This document shows, in pieces, positions 15,081 through 27,549 of a stretch of DNA of 64,000 nucleotides. Both the position numbers and the translations under genes were made by a program. The DNA is from Flaccisagitta enflata (lineage: Eukaryota; Chaetognatha; Sagittoidea; Aphragmophora): the NCBI GenBank assembly GCA_965153355.1, contig OZ231127.1, positions 5,890,001-5,954,000 on the forward strand. The letters run 5' to 3'. A model generated the notes under the pieces. The model was not told the origin of the DNA. It saw only the letters and a program-made list of their open reading frames with translations, and ran no database searches. Every line of letters begins with the position of its first letter. Within the stretch, counting starts at the first letter, position 1.

Positions 15081-15356
15081 CATCTATTCACAATCACGAT
15101 CACGAACTCACCTCCCTTCCTGACCCTTACCATTTACTTTTCGGTTTGTATATCTCTTTCCCTCGATCGGTTTTGTGACACTGAATTCAGATCTCCTTTC
15201 TCAGCCTTTCACATCGGGGGTTTTGCCCTTCTGTATTCACGGAAACTGTTGGGGGTAGTCGTATTCAATCGTATTCAGTCGTAAGCTTTTTCCGCCTTAT
15301 CTACATATAAAGCAAGCCAACTCCGTTCATGGCTTTTGATATAGTGGGGAATGAAA

Positions 15357-15736
<380 letters not shown>

Positions 15737-15884
15737 GAATTTACTGTTCAAGCCCTAAACAAGTAACGGATGCTGAGTCAATATTTGATGCTAATCTTGG
15801 TTACCACTTTGGTTAATCCTTCTTCTTTGGGATGTTTGTGGAGGATTTTTGGGACGTTGCTTTGGCTCAGATTCGTCACACACA

Positions 15885-16035
15885 CACCCGAATCAGGGAC
15901 GCACCACTTTGGGTTTAAAGGGTCTGAAATGAGTCGCATACACTCATACTCACTTGAATCAGGGACGCATCACTTTGGTCTGAAATGAGTCACACATACA
16001 CACACACATTCACTCAAATTAGGGACTCATCACTT
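15885..16035. repeat. Minisatellite of ~65-bp unit
   Basis: AATCAGGGACGCACCACTTT and GTCTGAAATGAGTC recur with variable CACA runs. A further piece (GGTCTGAAATGAGCCACAC) lies at 16656-16682, just outside the adjacent foldback element. The foldback is therefore inserted in this repeat. Confidence 0.7.
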
Positions 16036-16652
16036 TAACCTTGGTGATAAAAAGAATGGCGGATTTTAAAAAAACTTTCTTTTGAACTATAGTGTAAGAA
16101 AAATGGATTGAAATTGGTGATGCCTGTAAAGCCCTTCAAAAGATCTTTCATTTAAGTCGCGTCTGGTATCTGTGGCTTCATTCGTTTAAAAATGGCATAG
16201 GTTTGAAAAAAAAAATCACCAATTGGAAAAAGGACCAATATTGTTTTTTTTTTCTATTAGTAATTTTTGTTTCAACCTTTTTCTTAATGATGCAATTCAG
16301 AATCGTCACAACTACTTGATAACCATGAGCATGAGCAAATTAGAGAGCTTCGAATTTTCTTCAAAATGGCGCCAAGAACGAATTTTTTAATCAATGCTTT
16401 TAGTTTTTATGTTACAACAAACAAACAACATGCAAATCCTACAGTGAATTCTCAAATTCCTGACAACCTGTCTTCATCCCAATGCCATTTCTAAAAGGAT
16501 AAACCTAAGTCAACCAGCAACGTCTTATTTGAAAGATCTTTTGCAGAGCTTCAAAATGGTCATCAATTTTTTAAAGTTTTTTTCAATTTAAGGTAAATAA
16601 AATTAGTTTTCCAAAATCCGCCTTTTTTTTTTTGTCGCCAAGGTTAGGTTTA
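16036..16652. repeat. Foldback element, ~615 bp
   Basis: Left arm CCTTGGTGATAAAAAG, GGCGGATTTT, AAAGATCTTTCATTTAAG and AATGGCATAGG are matched in inverted order at the right by the complements of CCTTGGCGAC, GGCGGATTTTGG, AAAGATCTTTCAAATAAG and AATGGCATTGGGATGAA. Arms are at least 190 bp. No internal ORF. Confidence 0.8.
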
Positions 16653-17018
16653 ATCGGTCTGAAATGAGCCACACACACACCCGGAATTTTTTTATGTTTC
16701 TTATATGGATAATTGTATAAGAAAAGAATTGTTGCACTTATCACATGTGGCATAGGAGAGTCTGTCTATTGGACTTATGAATGATATTCTTTAGAATTTG
16801 TAAGGCTTCTCCATTTTTTCCAATGCTCTTTTATATGCCAATTCTTAGTTAGTCTGCTTAATTCTTTGTCAGGTTGATCTGTTGTGAGCAAAGTTCAAAT
16901 ATATATGACATATATAGTCATCATCCCGTCGTGATCTGTACCTTCGGTCGCATTCAGTCACCACATTCAGGTCGTTTTTCCCCTATCTAAATGCGCAAAC
17001 GACTTAGGAGAATGAGAA

Positions 17019-17290
17019 GAAGAAGAAGAAGAAGAAGAAGAAGAAGAAGAAGAAGAAGAAGAAGAAGAAGAAGAAGAAGAAGAAGAAGAAGAAGAAGAAG
17101 AAGAAGAAGAAGAAGAAGAAGAAGAAGAAGAAGAAGAAAACGAAGAAAAAGAAAAAGAAGAAGAAAACGGAGAAAAAGAAAAAGAAAAAGAAGAAGAAAA
17201 AAAGAAAACGAAAACGAAAGAGAAAGAGAAGAGAAAGAAGAGGAAGAACAAAAACAAAAACAGAAACAACAAAAAACAAAAACAAAAAGA
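17019..17290. repeat. Microsatellite (GAA)n grading into GAAAAA
   Basis: Pure purine strand: perfect (GAA)n to ~17138, then A-rich degenerate copies. Confidence 0.97.
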
Positions 17291-17689
17291 AAATGATGCA
17301 GCAACAGGAGAGGAGAAAGAGGAACGGAAAAAGCAAATCGTCGTCCTTGATTACGGTTTTGTCGAGCTGATGATTGGTTTGGGCCGTTCGTGTTTGTTTG
17401 TCTTCCGTGTGTGAGGCAACCGGAATGGGATACCCACAAAAGGCCACAATGAGCAGAGGATTAATGGGCTAAACCGCGCAATATCCGCGCATTCATGAGC
17501 CATAATATGAGCTGCGTGATTCACGAATCACGGTCGCAGCGAAAAAAAAGAGTGGAGAAGATTGCTCTTCTTCTCATCATTTTGAATCTTTTTTTGGTGC
17601 GCCAACGCTCCTCCATAACCGGTCGTGTCCGTGGGTCTATTACTTAAACCTTTGGTAATCCATCCGGCGCACAAATCGACCAACTTGGC

Positions 17690-17985
17690 CTTTTTGGGCA
17701 GCGGCCCCGAAGGGTTCGATGACCTATGCTTTCACACAGGGGAATTTTCTCCTCCTCCTTCTTCTTCGTCTCCGATATGGGCCTCGAGGCTGAGATATGA
17801 GCCTGGAGGTTGGGGGGGACGGAGAAGAAGAAGGAGAAGGAGAAAATTCCCCTGTGTGAAAGCATAGGTCATTGAAACCTTTGGAGCCGCTGCCCTGCTC
17901 CCACCCTCAATTACAACCATGACCTACCTAAGCAGGGCACGGGTACCGCTGACCACCTAACGCTTTTGCGACTATTTGTCATTAA
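17690..17985. repeat. Polypyrimidine foldback element, copy 2 (nearly perfect hairpin)
   Basis: GGGCAGCGGCCCCGAAGGG, then GACCTATGCTTTCACACAG, GGGAATTTTCTCCTCCTCC and TTCTTCTTCGTC are mirrored by GACGGAGAAGAAGAAGG, AGGAGAAAATTCCCC, CTGTGTGAAAGCATAGGTC and a GGAGCCGCTGCCC end. The spacer between arms is short (~60 bp). It ends with the family tail GGGTACCGCTGACCACC. Confidence 0.88.
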
Positions 17986-17989
17986 CAGC

Positions 17990-18470
17990 TATGATCAAGA
18001 ACATTTTTTGGCTGTATTAGTAATTCTGTATTTCTATGAACGTTTGTTGCTGCAGCATTCAGTTATCCTTGAATTCAATAAAAAAGTAGGTAAATCAATA
18101 AAAAAACAAAATATCAGTAAAAAATTAATATTGTCGTTGATTATCTCCCTTGAGATGCGATTCACCATTTTAAAGATGCCAATTTCTAGGTCATGATATC
18201 CTACTTATCAAATGGTTGCCTGCTTAATCCCGGCTCTTTCTGATCCTTGCGTCCTAGATATTCTTTCTGCTTGCTCCCTGACCGTTTTTGTTTGCTTTCT
18301 CTAAATCTTGTCCTATGAATTTGCCAAGCAACTCTCTCAACTCAACTCGGAATTGAGGCCGCGGAATCTCACGATTTCTCTTTTTTCCCCCTTTCTGTCA
18401 ATGTCAGACATTTTGTCTGTCTCTTTTATCTTTTTCATGCTATGAATCCGTGATGATCTGTCAGTATGTT
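17990..18470. other. Gene-free stretch
   Basis: AT-rich then pyrimidine-rich sequence. A plus-strand open frame at 17966-18196 has no further support. Confidence 0.35.
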
Positions 18471-18484
18471 ATTCTGCGTTCTGC

Positions 18485-18596
18485 TGTTTCTGTCTGTCTG
18501 TCTGTGTCTGTCTCTCCGTCAATTTGTCTCTCTCTAAATCTATCGGTCTATCTGCCTGTCTTTTTGTCTCTCTGGATTTGTCTGTCCGTCTCTCTG

Positions 18597-18670
<74 letters not shown>
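18485..18670. repeat. Microsatellites (CTGT)n and (CT)n
   Basis: A degenerate CTGT section leads into a perfect (CT)n run at 18598-18670. Confidence 0.95.
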
Positions 18671-18673
<3 letters not shown>

Positions 18674-18954
18674 CATGCTGCTAAAGTTAGCTAATATTTC
18701 CTGGGTTCCATTTCCATATGACAAAACAAGCGATCGTTCCACTAACCTTTTCAAAAAGGATAGAAAACATTTTGGGCGGAGAAAAGAGCTAAAAAAGGAG
18801 TGGAAAATGGGAAGCTTAAATTGAAGGTGAGGCCCAAACTAACCTTAGTTAGTTCTTCTTTGTTTCATCTTTTTCTATCCTTTTCTCTCTATCCCTCTAT
18901 CATTATTTCCTTCCATCATACGTTCGTTTCTTACTTTATTTTCTTTTTTTTCTT

Positions 18955-19303
<349 letters not shown>

Positions 19304-19309
19304 GGACCT

Positions 19310-20260
19310 CAAGAGGGACCGAACAAATGATCAACTATGGAAAAAAAATCGCCAAGAACCTGTGACTTTTTGCACTTCTCTTTCTCTTTCCCATCCTCAT
19401 GTCTCTCCATCTGTCTATCTGAATTTGTCTATCCATTCCTCTCTCAAGCTGTTTTTTTCATCTGAGTGAAAAGGAAAATAGTCAAGGCTGTCACCATATC
19501 ATGAGTAAGTATCTGTCCTTGTGTCATCCCCATCCCCACAATCCCCCTCTTCCCGTCCTGTTTTCCCCCACCACCTACCCCCACCCCTCCCGCGTCTTCA
19601 CAGTCCAACGTTAAGTGTAAAAGACAAAAATAAAAATACAAAAAAAAAAGGGAAAAAGTCAGTTCTTTTGGCTTTGGTCTATCATGTAACTCAATTTTCG
19701 CTTTCTCACGCCAAAATATCCGAAAGTATTTACAAAACAAACTCTGACTGAGTGCTTATCAGTCGTAGTATGATAAAAGTGACCACAGACTTGAGCTTAA
19801 CCGTGACTTGAGTGCTTCTCGGTCGAACGACGCGAAGTGACCACACATGAAACTAAAACTGATGAGAGTGTATCTGTACTATGAAAATAACCCCAAACTG
19901 TCTGGAAAATAACTGGCTCTAAGCCCTTTCTGTATTTACAGTGGAATGATAAACGTGACCACAGATGGACAGACTGACAAAAAAGATTTGCAAACGACGA
20001 CTGTCAGTTCCATTTCTCACTTAAATAGTCAGATGCTCGGTATTTTTGAAGACAATATATTACGCCAACATCAGCATGTGTAGCTGGCAGACGCATGAAC
20101 CGATTGTAGCAATTGACGGCAGGAATCCAACTGTACCATTGTAGACCAACACATTGATGATCATCAATCCGTTCGTCGGTCCTTCCTTGCCCACTAGGCT
20201 TTTTTTCGGCGTTGTCAGGCATTCCTTAAGCTCCTCCCCAAACGCTTCAATGGACAATGG
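19310..20260. other. Gene-free stretch
   Basis: Mostly unique. Around 19745-19850 a block with GAGTGCTTATCAGTCG and GTGACCACAGACTTGAG is imperfectly repeated two or three times. No coding signal. Confidence 0.4.
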
Positions 20261-20269
20261 CATTGCTCG

Positions 20270-20530
20270 TCTATGCCCCTGCCCCCAGCGCCGAGACTAG
20301 AGTATCATTGTCCCTGCCCAGTGCCTGCACAACGCGCCTTGTACCAACAACTGACTTGACGAACACCTGGCGACCATTACGAACGGACGCAAAGCTGAGC
20401 TGGCGTCACGTCTTCACTGAACCGTCACCAACGGACACAGCTGGCTCGACTCGAACTCGGACTGACTGACCGACCACTCATAGAGAAGCACGTGACTTTA
20501 GCAGAATCACGTGACTTTATCGTTGCCCCC
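20270..20530 (-). mobile_element. Degenerate hairpin/(GTCY)n element
   Basis: On the minus strand, AAGTCACGTGCTTCTCTATGA and GTGGTCGGTCAGTCAGTCC resemble the start of the element family (hairpin arm, CTCTATAAGAGG box, GTC tract). The remainder is diverged. Confidence 0.4.
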
Positions 20531-20599
20531 CTGCGGGCAGACCTATTTTCCTACTCATCAGAAATCTCTCCTGCATGTGTACACTTCTCCTCTTTGATT

Positions 20600-21029
20600 A
20601 CTCTTTGACTCTATGTTTTTCCTTTCCTCCTCATATTCTTCCTCTTCCTCCTCTTTTCTTTCCTTCTCCTCTTCACCCCTTCGTAGTCTTCGTAAGCGTA
20701 GAGCTACTTTTTCCTCGCTCTTCGACGTCATCGTCATCATCAGCGTCATCTTCATCTTGTACTTCGTCGTCATCGTCGTCATCAACGTCATCTTCATCTT
20801 CTCCTTCGTCGTCATCGTCGTTGTTAAGAGTTCTTCTCCATATCTGACCGTTACGTCTCGGGTATTCGTCATCATCGTTGTCCTCATCGTCGTCGTCGTC
20901 GACGTTGTCTACATCATGATCGTCGTTGGCTGGCCTTATATGTCATTCGGTCCTTGATGTCTGATTTCGAAGGTACTAATTTTATTCATCTCTTCTCTTC
21001 GTCTTTTCGTGTTTATTGTCGCGGCTTTG

Positions 21030-21060
<31 letters not shown>

Positions 21061-21240
21061 AGTTTTTCATGTTCATCATCATCATTGTCATCATTGTCAT
21101 CATTGTCATCAATGTCATCATTGTCATCATCATCATCATCATGATCATCATCATCATCATCATCATCAGATTCATCACCGTCATACTGCGTCATGTTCAT
21201 CTTCGTTATCATCATCATCATCGTCCAAATTCAACATCTC
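20600..21240. repeat. Low-complexity CTT/TCG/CAT tracts
   Basis: CTT-rich, then (TCGTCA)-like, then (CAT)n with a nine-base variant CATTGTCAT around 21080-21130. Open frames across it in several phases are artefacts. Confidence 0.9.
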
Positions 21241-21558
21241 CAACTGAATTTTAGGCATCTTTCCTCAAAAATTTTGGATCTTATTGTTTTTCTTTTTCTC
21301 TCTCCCTTTAACGCGTTCGAATTGTTGATGACAAAAGAAAATATTTATTTGTCCTATCTATTATTGCATCTCGTCTCCGGGACATGAAATGATAGAACAA
21401 TTTTCGCCTTACTATATTTATGACGACGATAAAAAGGACCAAAAATAAAAGGGCAACGAATCTTGGATGTAATTTTAGAAATAGAATATAGAAAAATAAA
21501 AATATAAAGCTACAAAACAAAAAAAAACAAAAAGAAACGAAAGGATGACAAAAAAGAA

Positions 21559-21561
21559 AGC

Positions 21562-21610
<49 letters not shown>

Positions 21611-21611
21611 C

Positions 21612-21664
<53 letters not shown>

Positions 21665-21680
21665 AGAAAGAACCCGCAAA
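21559..21680. repeat. Microsatellite (GAAA)n / (GA)n
   Basis: Purine-only tetranucleotide run with one CGAAA interruption, flanked by A-rich sequence. Confidence 0.95.
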
Positions 21681-22065
21681 ACAAAAAGGGAAGAATTGAA
21701 ATAAAATTCAACCGAAAAAGAGGGGGAGAGAAAAAGAAGAAACAAAAAGCACGGGATCGACTTATCCCCCAGGAGGAAATTAAAAGTATAATGTCAATTA
21801 ACGGAAGCATTCTGCCGAAAATCGAAAATTCAAGAAAAGCAGTTGGGCAACTTTGAAAGATATCTTCTTTTTTTTCGGATTAGAACGTCATCTAGATCAG
21901 ATTTTTTTTAAAAAGAGAGGAAGAAAATGATACCGTCATCGCTGAAGGAATCATTCTGTCGACAAATCGTGCTTCTTCTGTCCCTTTTTTTTCCTCTTTT
22001 TTTGTTATTCTTTGTCCGACTTCTTTTTTTTTTACTTCATTTTTTCTTTGTTGTTCTTTTTTTTA

Positions 22066-24893
22066 GATGCGTCCTCGCATCTCTATAAGAGGGTGTGTCC
22101 GTCCGTAGGTCCGTCCGTCCGTAACCCATTCTCTCAAAATCAGTCTATGCACTCCCGCACACTCAGTAACCACCCGTAACCATTATTAGATGCGTCCTCG
22201 CATCTCTATAAGAGGGTGTGTCCGTCCGTCCGTCCGTCCGTCCGTAACCCATTCTCTCAAAATCAGTCTATGCACTCCCGCACACTCGGTAACCACCCGT
22301 AACCATTATTAGATGCGTCCTCGCATCTCTATAAGAGGGTGTGTCCGTCCGTCCGTCCGTCCGTCCGTAACCCATTCTCTCAAAATCAGTCTATGCACTC
22401 CCGCACACTCAGTAACCACCCGTAACCATTATTAGATGCGTCCTCGCATCTCTATAAGAGGGTGTGTCCGTCCGTCCGTCCGTCCGTCCGTAACCCATTC
22501 TCTCAAAATCAGTCTATGCACTCCCGCACACTCAGTAACCACCCGTAACCATTATTAGATGCGTCCTCGCATCTCTATAAGAGGGTGTGTCCGTCCGTAG
22601 GTCCGTCCGTCCGTAACCCATTCTCTCAAAATCAGTCTATGCACTCCCGCACACTCGGTAACCACCCGTAACCATTATTAGATGCGTCCTCGCATCTCTA
22701 TAAGAGGGTGTGTCCGTCCGTCCGTCCGTCCGTCCGTAACCCATTCTCTCAAAATCAGTCTATGCACTCACGCACACTCAGTAACCACCCGTAACCATTA
22801 TTAGATGCGTCCTCGCATCTCTATAAGAGGGTGTGTCCGTCCGTAGGTCCGTCCGTCCGTAACCCATTCTCTCAAAATCAGTCTATGCACTCCCGCACAC
22901 TCAGTAACCACCCGTAACCATTATTAGATGCGTCCTCGCATCTCTATAAGAGGGTGTGTCCGTCCGTCCGTCCGTCCGTCCGTAACCCATTCTCTCAAAA
23001 TCAGTCTATGCACTCCCACACACTCAGTAACCACCCGTAACCATTATTAGATGCGTCCTCGCATCTCTATAAGAGGGTGTGTCCGTCCGTCCGTCCGTCC
23101 GTCCGTAACCCATTCTCTCAAAATCAGTCTATGCACTCCCACACACTCAGTAACCACCCGTAACCATTATTAGATGCGTCCTCGCATCTCTATAAGAGGG
23201 TGTGTCCGTCCGTCCGTCCGGTCCGTAACCCATTCTCTCAAAATCAGTCTATGCACTCCCACACACTCAGTAACCACCCATAACCATTATTAGATGCGTC
23301 CTCGCATCTCTATAAGAAAGAGTGTGTATCCAGTCCGTCGTCCGTAACCCATTCTCTCAAAATCAGTCTATGCACTCCCACCTCAGTAACCACCGTAACC
23401 ATTATTAGATGCGTCCTCGCATCTCTATAAAAGGGTGTGTCCGTCCATCGTCCGTCCGTCCACCCATTCTCTCAAAATCAGTCTATGCACTCTCCGCACA
23501 CTCAGTAACCACCGTAACCATTATTAGATGCGTCCTCGCATCTCTATAAGAGGGTGTGTCCGTCCGTCCGTCCGTCCGTCCGTAACCCATTCTCTCAAAA
23601 TCAGTCTATGCACTCCCACACACTCAGTAACCACCTGTAACCATTATTAGATGCGTCCTCGCATCTCTATAAGAGGGTGTGTCCGTCCGTCCGTCCGTCC
23701 GTCCGTAACCCATTCTCTCAAAATCAGTCTATGCACTCCCGCACACTCGGTAACCACCCGTAACCATTATTAGATGCGTCCTCGCATCTCTATAAGAGGG
23801 TGTGTCCGTCCGTCCGTCCGTCCGTCCGTAACCCATTCTCTCAAAATCAGTCTATGCACTCCCACACACTCAGTAACCACCCGTAACCATTATTAGATGC
23901 GTCCTCGCATCTCTATAAGAGGGTGTGGGTGTGTCCGTCCGTCCGTCCGTCCGTAACCCATTCTCTCAAAATCAGTCTATGCACTCCCGCACACTCGGTA
24001 ACCACCCGTAACCATTATTAGATGCGTCCTCGCATCTCTATAAGAGGGTGTGTGTGTCCGTCCGTCCGTCCGTCCGTCCGTAACCCATTCTCTCAAAATC
24101 AGTCTATGCACTCCCACACACTCAGTAACCACCCGTAACCATTATTAGATGCGTCCTCGCATCTCTATAAGAGGGTGTGTCCGTCCGTCGGTCCGTCCGT
24201 CCGTAACCCATTCTCTCAAAATCAGTCTATGCACTCCCACACACTCAGTAACCACCCGTAACCATTATTAGATGCGTCCTCGCATCTCTATAAGAGGGTG
24301 TGTCCGTCCGTCCGTCCGTCCGTCCGTAACCCATTCTCTCAAAATCAGTCTATGCACTCCCGCACACTCGGTAACCACCCGTAACCATTATTAGATGCGT
24401 CCTCGCATCTCTATAAGAGGGTGTGTCCGTCCGTCCGTCCGTCCGTCCGTAACCCATTCTCTCAAAATCAGTCTATGCACTCCCGCACACTCGGTAACCA
24501 CCCGTAACCATTATTAGATGCGTCCTCGCATCTCTATAAGAGGGTGTGTCCGTCCGTCCGTCCGTCCGTAACCCATTCTCTCAAAATCAGTCTATGCACT
24601 CCCACACTCAGTAACCACCCGTAACCATTATTATGCGTCTCATCTCTATAAGAGGGTGTGTCCGTCCGTAGGTCCGTCCGTCCGTAACCCATTCTCTCAA
24701 AATCAGTCTATGCACTCCCGCACACTCAGTAACCACCCGTAACCATTATTAGATGCGTCCTCGCATCTCTATAAGAGGGTGTGTCCGTCCGTAGGTCCGT
24801 CCGTCCGTAACCCATTCTCTCAAAATCAGTCTATGCACTCCCGCACACTCAGTAACCACCCGTAACCATTATTAGATGCGTCCTCGCATCTCT
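22066..24893. repeat. 123-bp satellite, about 23 copies
   Basis: Units start AGATGCGTCCTCGCATCTC (a hairpin), then CTATAAGAGGGTGTG, a (TCCG)n tract of 4-6 units, AACCCATTCTCTCAAAATC, AGTCTATGCACTCCC, and CACTC(A/G)GTAACCACCCG to ATTATT. First starts are at 22066, 22189 and 22312. Copies are nearly identical except the (TCCG)n length and two single-base variants (CCGCACA/CCACACA, CTCGG/CTCAG). A degraded patch lies at ~23220-23480. Unit 5' structure equals that of the dispersed hairpin/(GTCY)n elements. Confidence 0.97.
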
Positions 24894-24899
24894 TGAGCT

Positions 24900-25735
24900 G
24901 ACCCCAACATTTGTTATTCTATTTGGGTTTTAGCCCCCGTCCCTCCCACCACCACATTTCAATTTTTGTTTCATTAAGTTGCATGAAAACTTTTCTTGAA
25001 CGGAAACATATTCTGTTTTTTGAATATTTAGGTTTGTCTTATCTCAATTGAGTGAAAAATATTAACTAGTGCGCAACTGTTGCATTGATTAATAGGCATC
25101 TCATTAGGCTCTCAATGTTATCAATGAAACATGTGCTACATTTCCGAAAAAAGTGTATTTTTACTTCATGCAACTAGATTTATGTTTTTATGTGTTAAAG
25201 GGCGTTTTTGCATAAGATCGCTGACCCAAAGGACGCATCTATTGTTTGTCTATCAAACTTGTTCTTTTTCGTTTCGAATCGATATGGATCAGGACAATCT
25301 GCAAACGGGATTTTCTTTCTCTTGCAGCTGAACTGTCGGTACAATACAATGGAAACGTGTTATTCTATAGTTTTAAATTTTATGCAAATAATTGAAGCAA
25401 GCTCAACAGCCTCAATCAACATCGCCCAACAATCTTCGATCGTGACGGACGGACAGACGGACAACGCTTTCCAGAGTCTTAAGTCCATGACCGAAAAAGA
25501 ATTTATTTGGAAGAGATCAGATTGCACTCCTTAAATGGGCTTTCGTGGCATGTCTCCATTACCTCCTATGCGAGATATTCGGTTAGTCTGATATCTGAGT
25601 GGAGCGTCTAAGGACTAAGTTCAAGGATGATCAGATAAAAGGTCAAGGATTCTGGAGTCAGGATGTATCCTTTTCAAACATGGATTGAATGCAGAAACTT
25701 TTTTTTTCAGTTGATCAATTTGTGCTTTCTTGAGA
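24900..25735. other. Gene-free stretch
   Basis: A plus-strand open frame (25208-25534) contains a GACGGACGGACAGACGG tract and no recognisable domain, so I do not call it a gene. Nothing else is seen. Confidence 0.4.
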
Positions 25736-25744
25736 TCGGCTGAG

Positions 25745-26130
25745 TTTTCTTTCTTTCTTTCTTTCTTTCTTTCTCTCTTTTGTTCTTTCTTTTTTTCTTT
25801 CTTTCTTTCTTTCTTTCTTTCGCCCTTTCTTGCTTTCGCCCTTTCTTGCTTTCGCCCTTTCTTGCTTTCGCCCTTTCTTCCTTTCGCCCTTTCTTCCTTT
25901 CGCCCTTTCTTCCTTTCGCCCTTTCTTCCTTTCGCCCTTTCTTCCTTTCGCCCTTTCTTCCTTTCTTTCTTTCTTTCTCTTATATTCTTTCTTTCTTTCT
26001 TTCTTTTTTTCTTTCGTCCTTTCTTTCTTTCCATTTATCCTTTTTATCTTGTTCTTGCTTCCTCCCTCATTTTTTTCTTTCTCTTTTTATTCTTTCTTTC
26101 GCCCTTTTATGCCACAATTCTCTCTTGCTC
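25745..26130. repeat. Pyrimidine minisatellite CCCTTTCTTCCTTTCG
   Basis: (TTTC)n at both ends encloses about nine copies of a 15-16-base unit GCCCTTTCTT(C/G)CTTTC. Confidence 0.92.
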
Positions 26131-26369
26131 CAGATATTGCCTTCTTTCTTCCTTTCTTCTTTTTTTTCATTTTTGGAACTTTTATCTGATCTTTGGATAC
26201 TTTTTAAGCCTTTTCGATGTATGGACGAACATTTCACTTCAGCACAGATGCAAGGAAGCAAATTTGAAAAAAAAAAACAGAAGAACAATAGGACTTAGGA
26301 GATCCTGATATCATTCTATCAACGAAGATCGCTTAGCGCCAAGCCATGTGACATATGGCGTTCTGAGAC

Positions 26370-27080
26370 GCCCGAGGCAGTGGTGGTGGTAAAAGTTTGT
26401 GGTGGCAGACAGGGATGGTGGAGGCAAATAGAGGTGGTCGCAGAAAGGGATGCTGGTGGCGGACAAGGGTGGTGTTGATAGCGGGATGAGGGTGGAAGTA
26501 GCAAACAGGGATGATGATGGCAGAAAGGGATGGTGGTGGCAGATTGAAGTGGTGGCAGACGGGGATGGTGGTGGCAGATAGAGGTGGTGGCAGTCAGGGA
26601 TGGTGGTGGCAGACGGATGGTGGAGGCGGACAGGAGTGGTGGTGACAGAGGGGGGAGGGTGGTAGTAGCTGACAGGGATCATGGTGGCAGGTAGGAGTGG
26701 TGGCAGACGGGGGTGGTGGTGGCGGACAAGGGTGGTGTTGATAGCGGGATGAGGGTGGAAACAGGGATGATGATGGCAGAAAGGGATAGCGGTGGCAGAT
26801 TGAGGTGGGGGCAGACGGGGATGGTGGTGGCAGCTAGAGGTGGTGGCAGACAGTGATGGTGGTGGCAGATAGATGTGGTGGCAGACAGGGATGGTGCTGG
26901 AAGACTGGGATGGTAAAGGCGGACAAGAGTGGTGGTGACAGAGGGGTGTGGGTGGTAGTAGCTGACAGGGATCATGGTGATGGGTTGGAGTGGTGGCAGA
27001 GTTGTGGGGGCGGCAGACAAGGGTGGTTGTGGCAAATGAGGGTGGTGATGGCAGACAGGGGTGTTGGTGGAGTTGCTGAT
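26370..27080. repeat. G-rich minisatellite (GGTGGTGGCAGACAGGGAT)
   Basis: Degenerate tandem units of GGTGGTGGCAGA and CAGGGATGGTGGTGG type. Larger blocks are also duplicated: ~26460-26540 resembles ~26715-26790, and 26640-26690 resembles 26935-26985. The minus-strand open frame through it is Pro/His/Ser-rich repeat translation. Confidence 0.85.
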
Positions 27081-27199
27081 ATGAGTAAGCGATGTTGAAG
27101 TTTTTATGACAGAGCTTTGAGGCCTTCAGTGGGAGGTATAGATCATGGTGAGTTGAGGTGAGTCTCCAACTGTTTTTTGGGTGGGATATAGGGGGTAAG

Positions 27200-27540
27200 A
27201 GTGGGGGTGCTATTGAGATCGAGACGCACGAAGGCGAGGCGAGAGCTGCTTGAGGGGAGGGATGGTGTGGGGGTGATACTGAGATGCAGGAACGCAAGAG
27301 CTGCTGGAGGGGGCAGGGGGGGTTTGAGGGGAGTTTGAGACGAAGGCACGCAATGGCTGCTTGAGGGTGGGGGGGGGGGGTTAGGAGGTGATACTGAGAC
27401 GTAGGCATGCAAGAGCTGCTTGAGAATGGGGGGAGGGGGGTTAGGAGGTGATACTGAGACGAAGGCACGCGAGAGCTGCTTGAGGTGGGGGGGGCAAGAA
27501 AGTGATACTGAGACGTAGGCACGCAAGAGCAGCTTCAGGT
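27200..27540. repeat. ~60-bp G-rich minisatellite, about five copies
   Basis: GAGCTGCTTGAGG, a run of 6-11 G, GGAGGTGATACTGAGACG and TAGGCA(C/T)GCAA recur. The G runs make it a candidate for G-quadruplex structure. Confidence 0.85.
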
Positions 27541-27549
27541 CAACGTGAT

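Noticed and set aside
22066-24893. CRISPR-like array (regular repeats with variable segments)
   Set aside because: The whole 123-bp unit is repeated, the variable part is only (TCCG)n length, and the setting is eukaryotic. It is a satellite.
25208-25534. Plus-strand 108-codon frame
   Set aside because: No domain, includes a GACGGACGG element tract, and no splice or start evidence.
26311-27522. 403-codon minus-strand Pro/His/Ser-rich frame
   Set aside because: It follows G-rich minisatellites; no start context, no splice sites, no non-repetitive domain.
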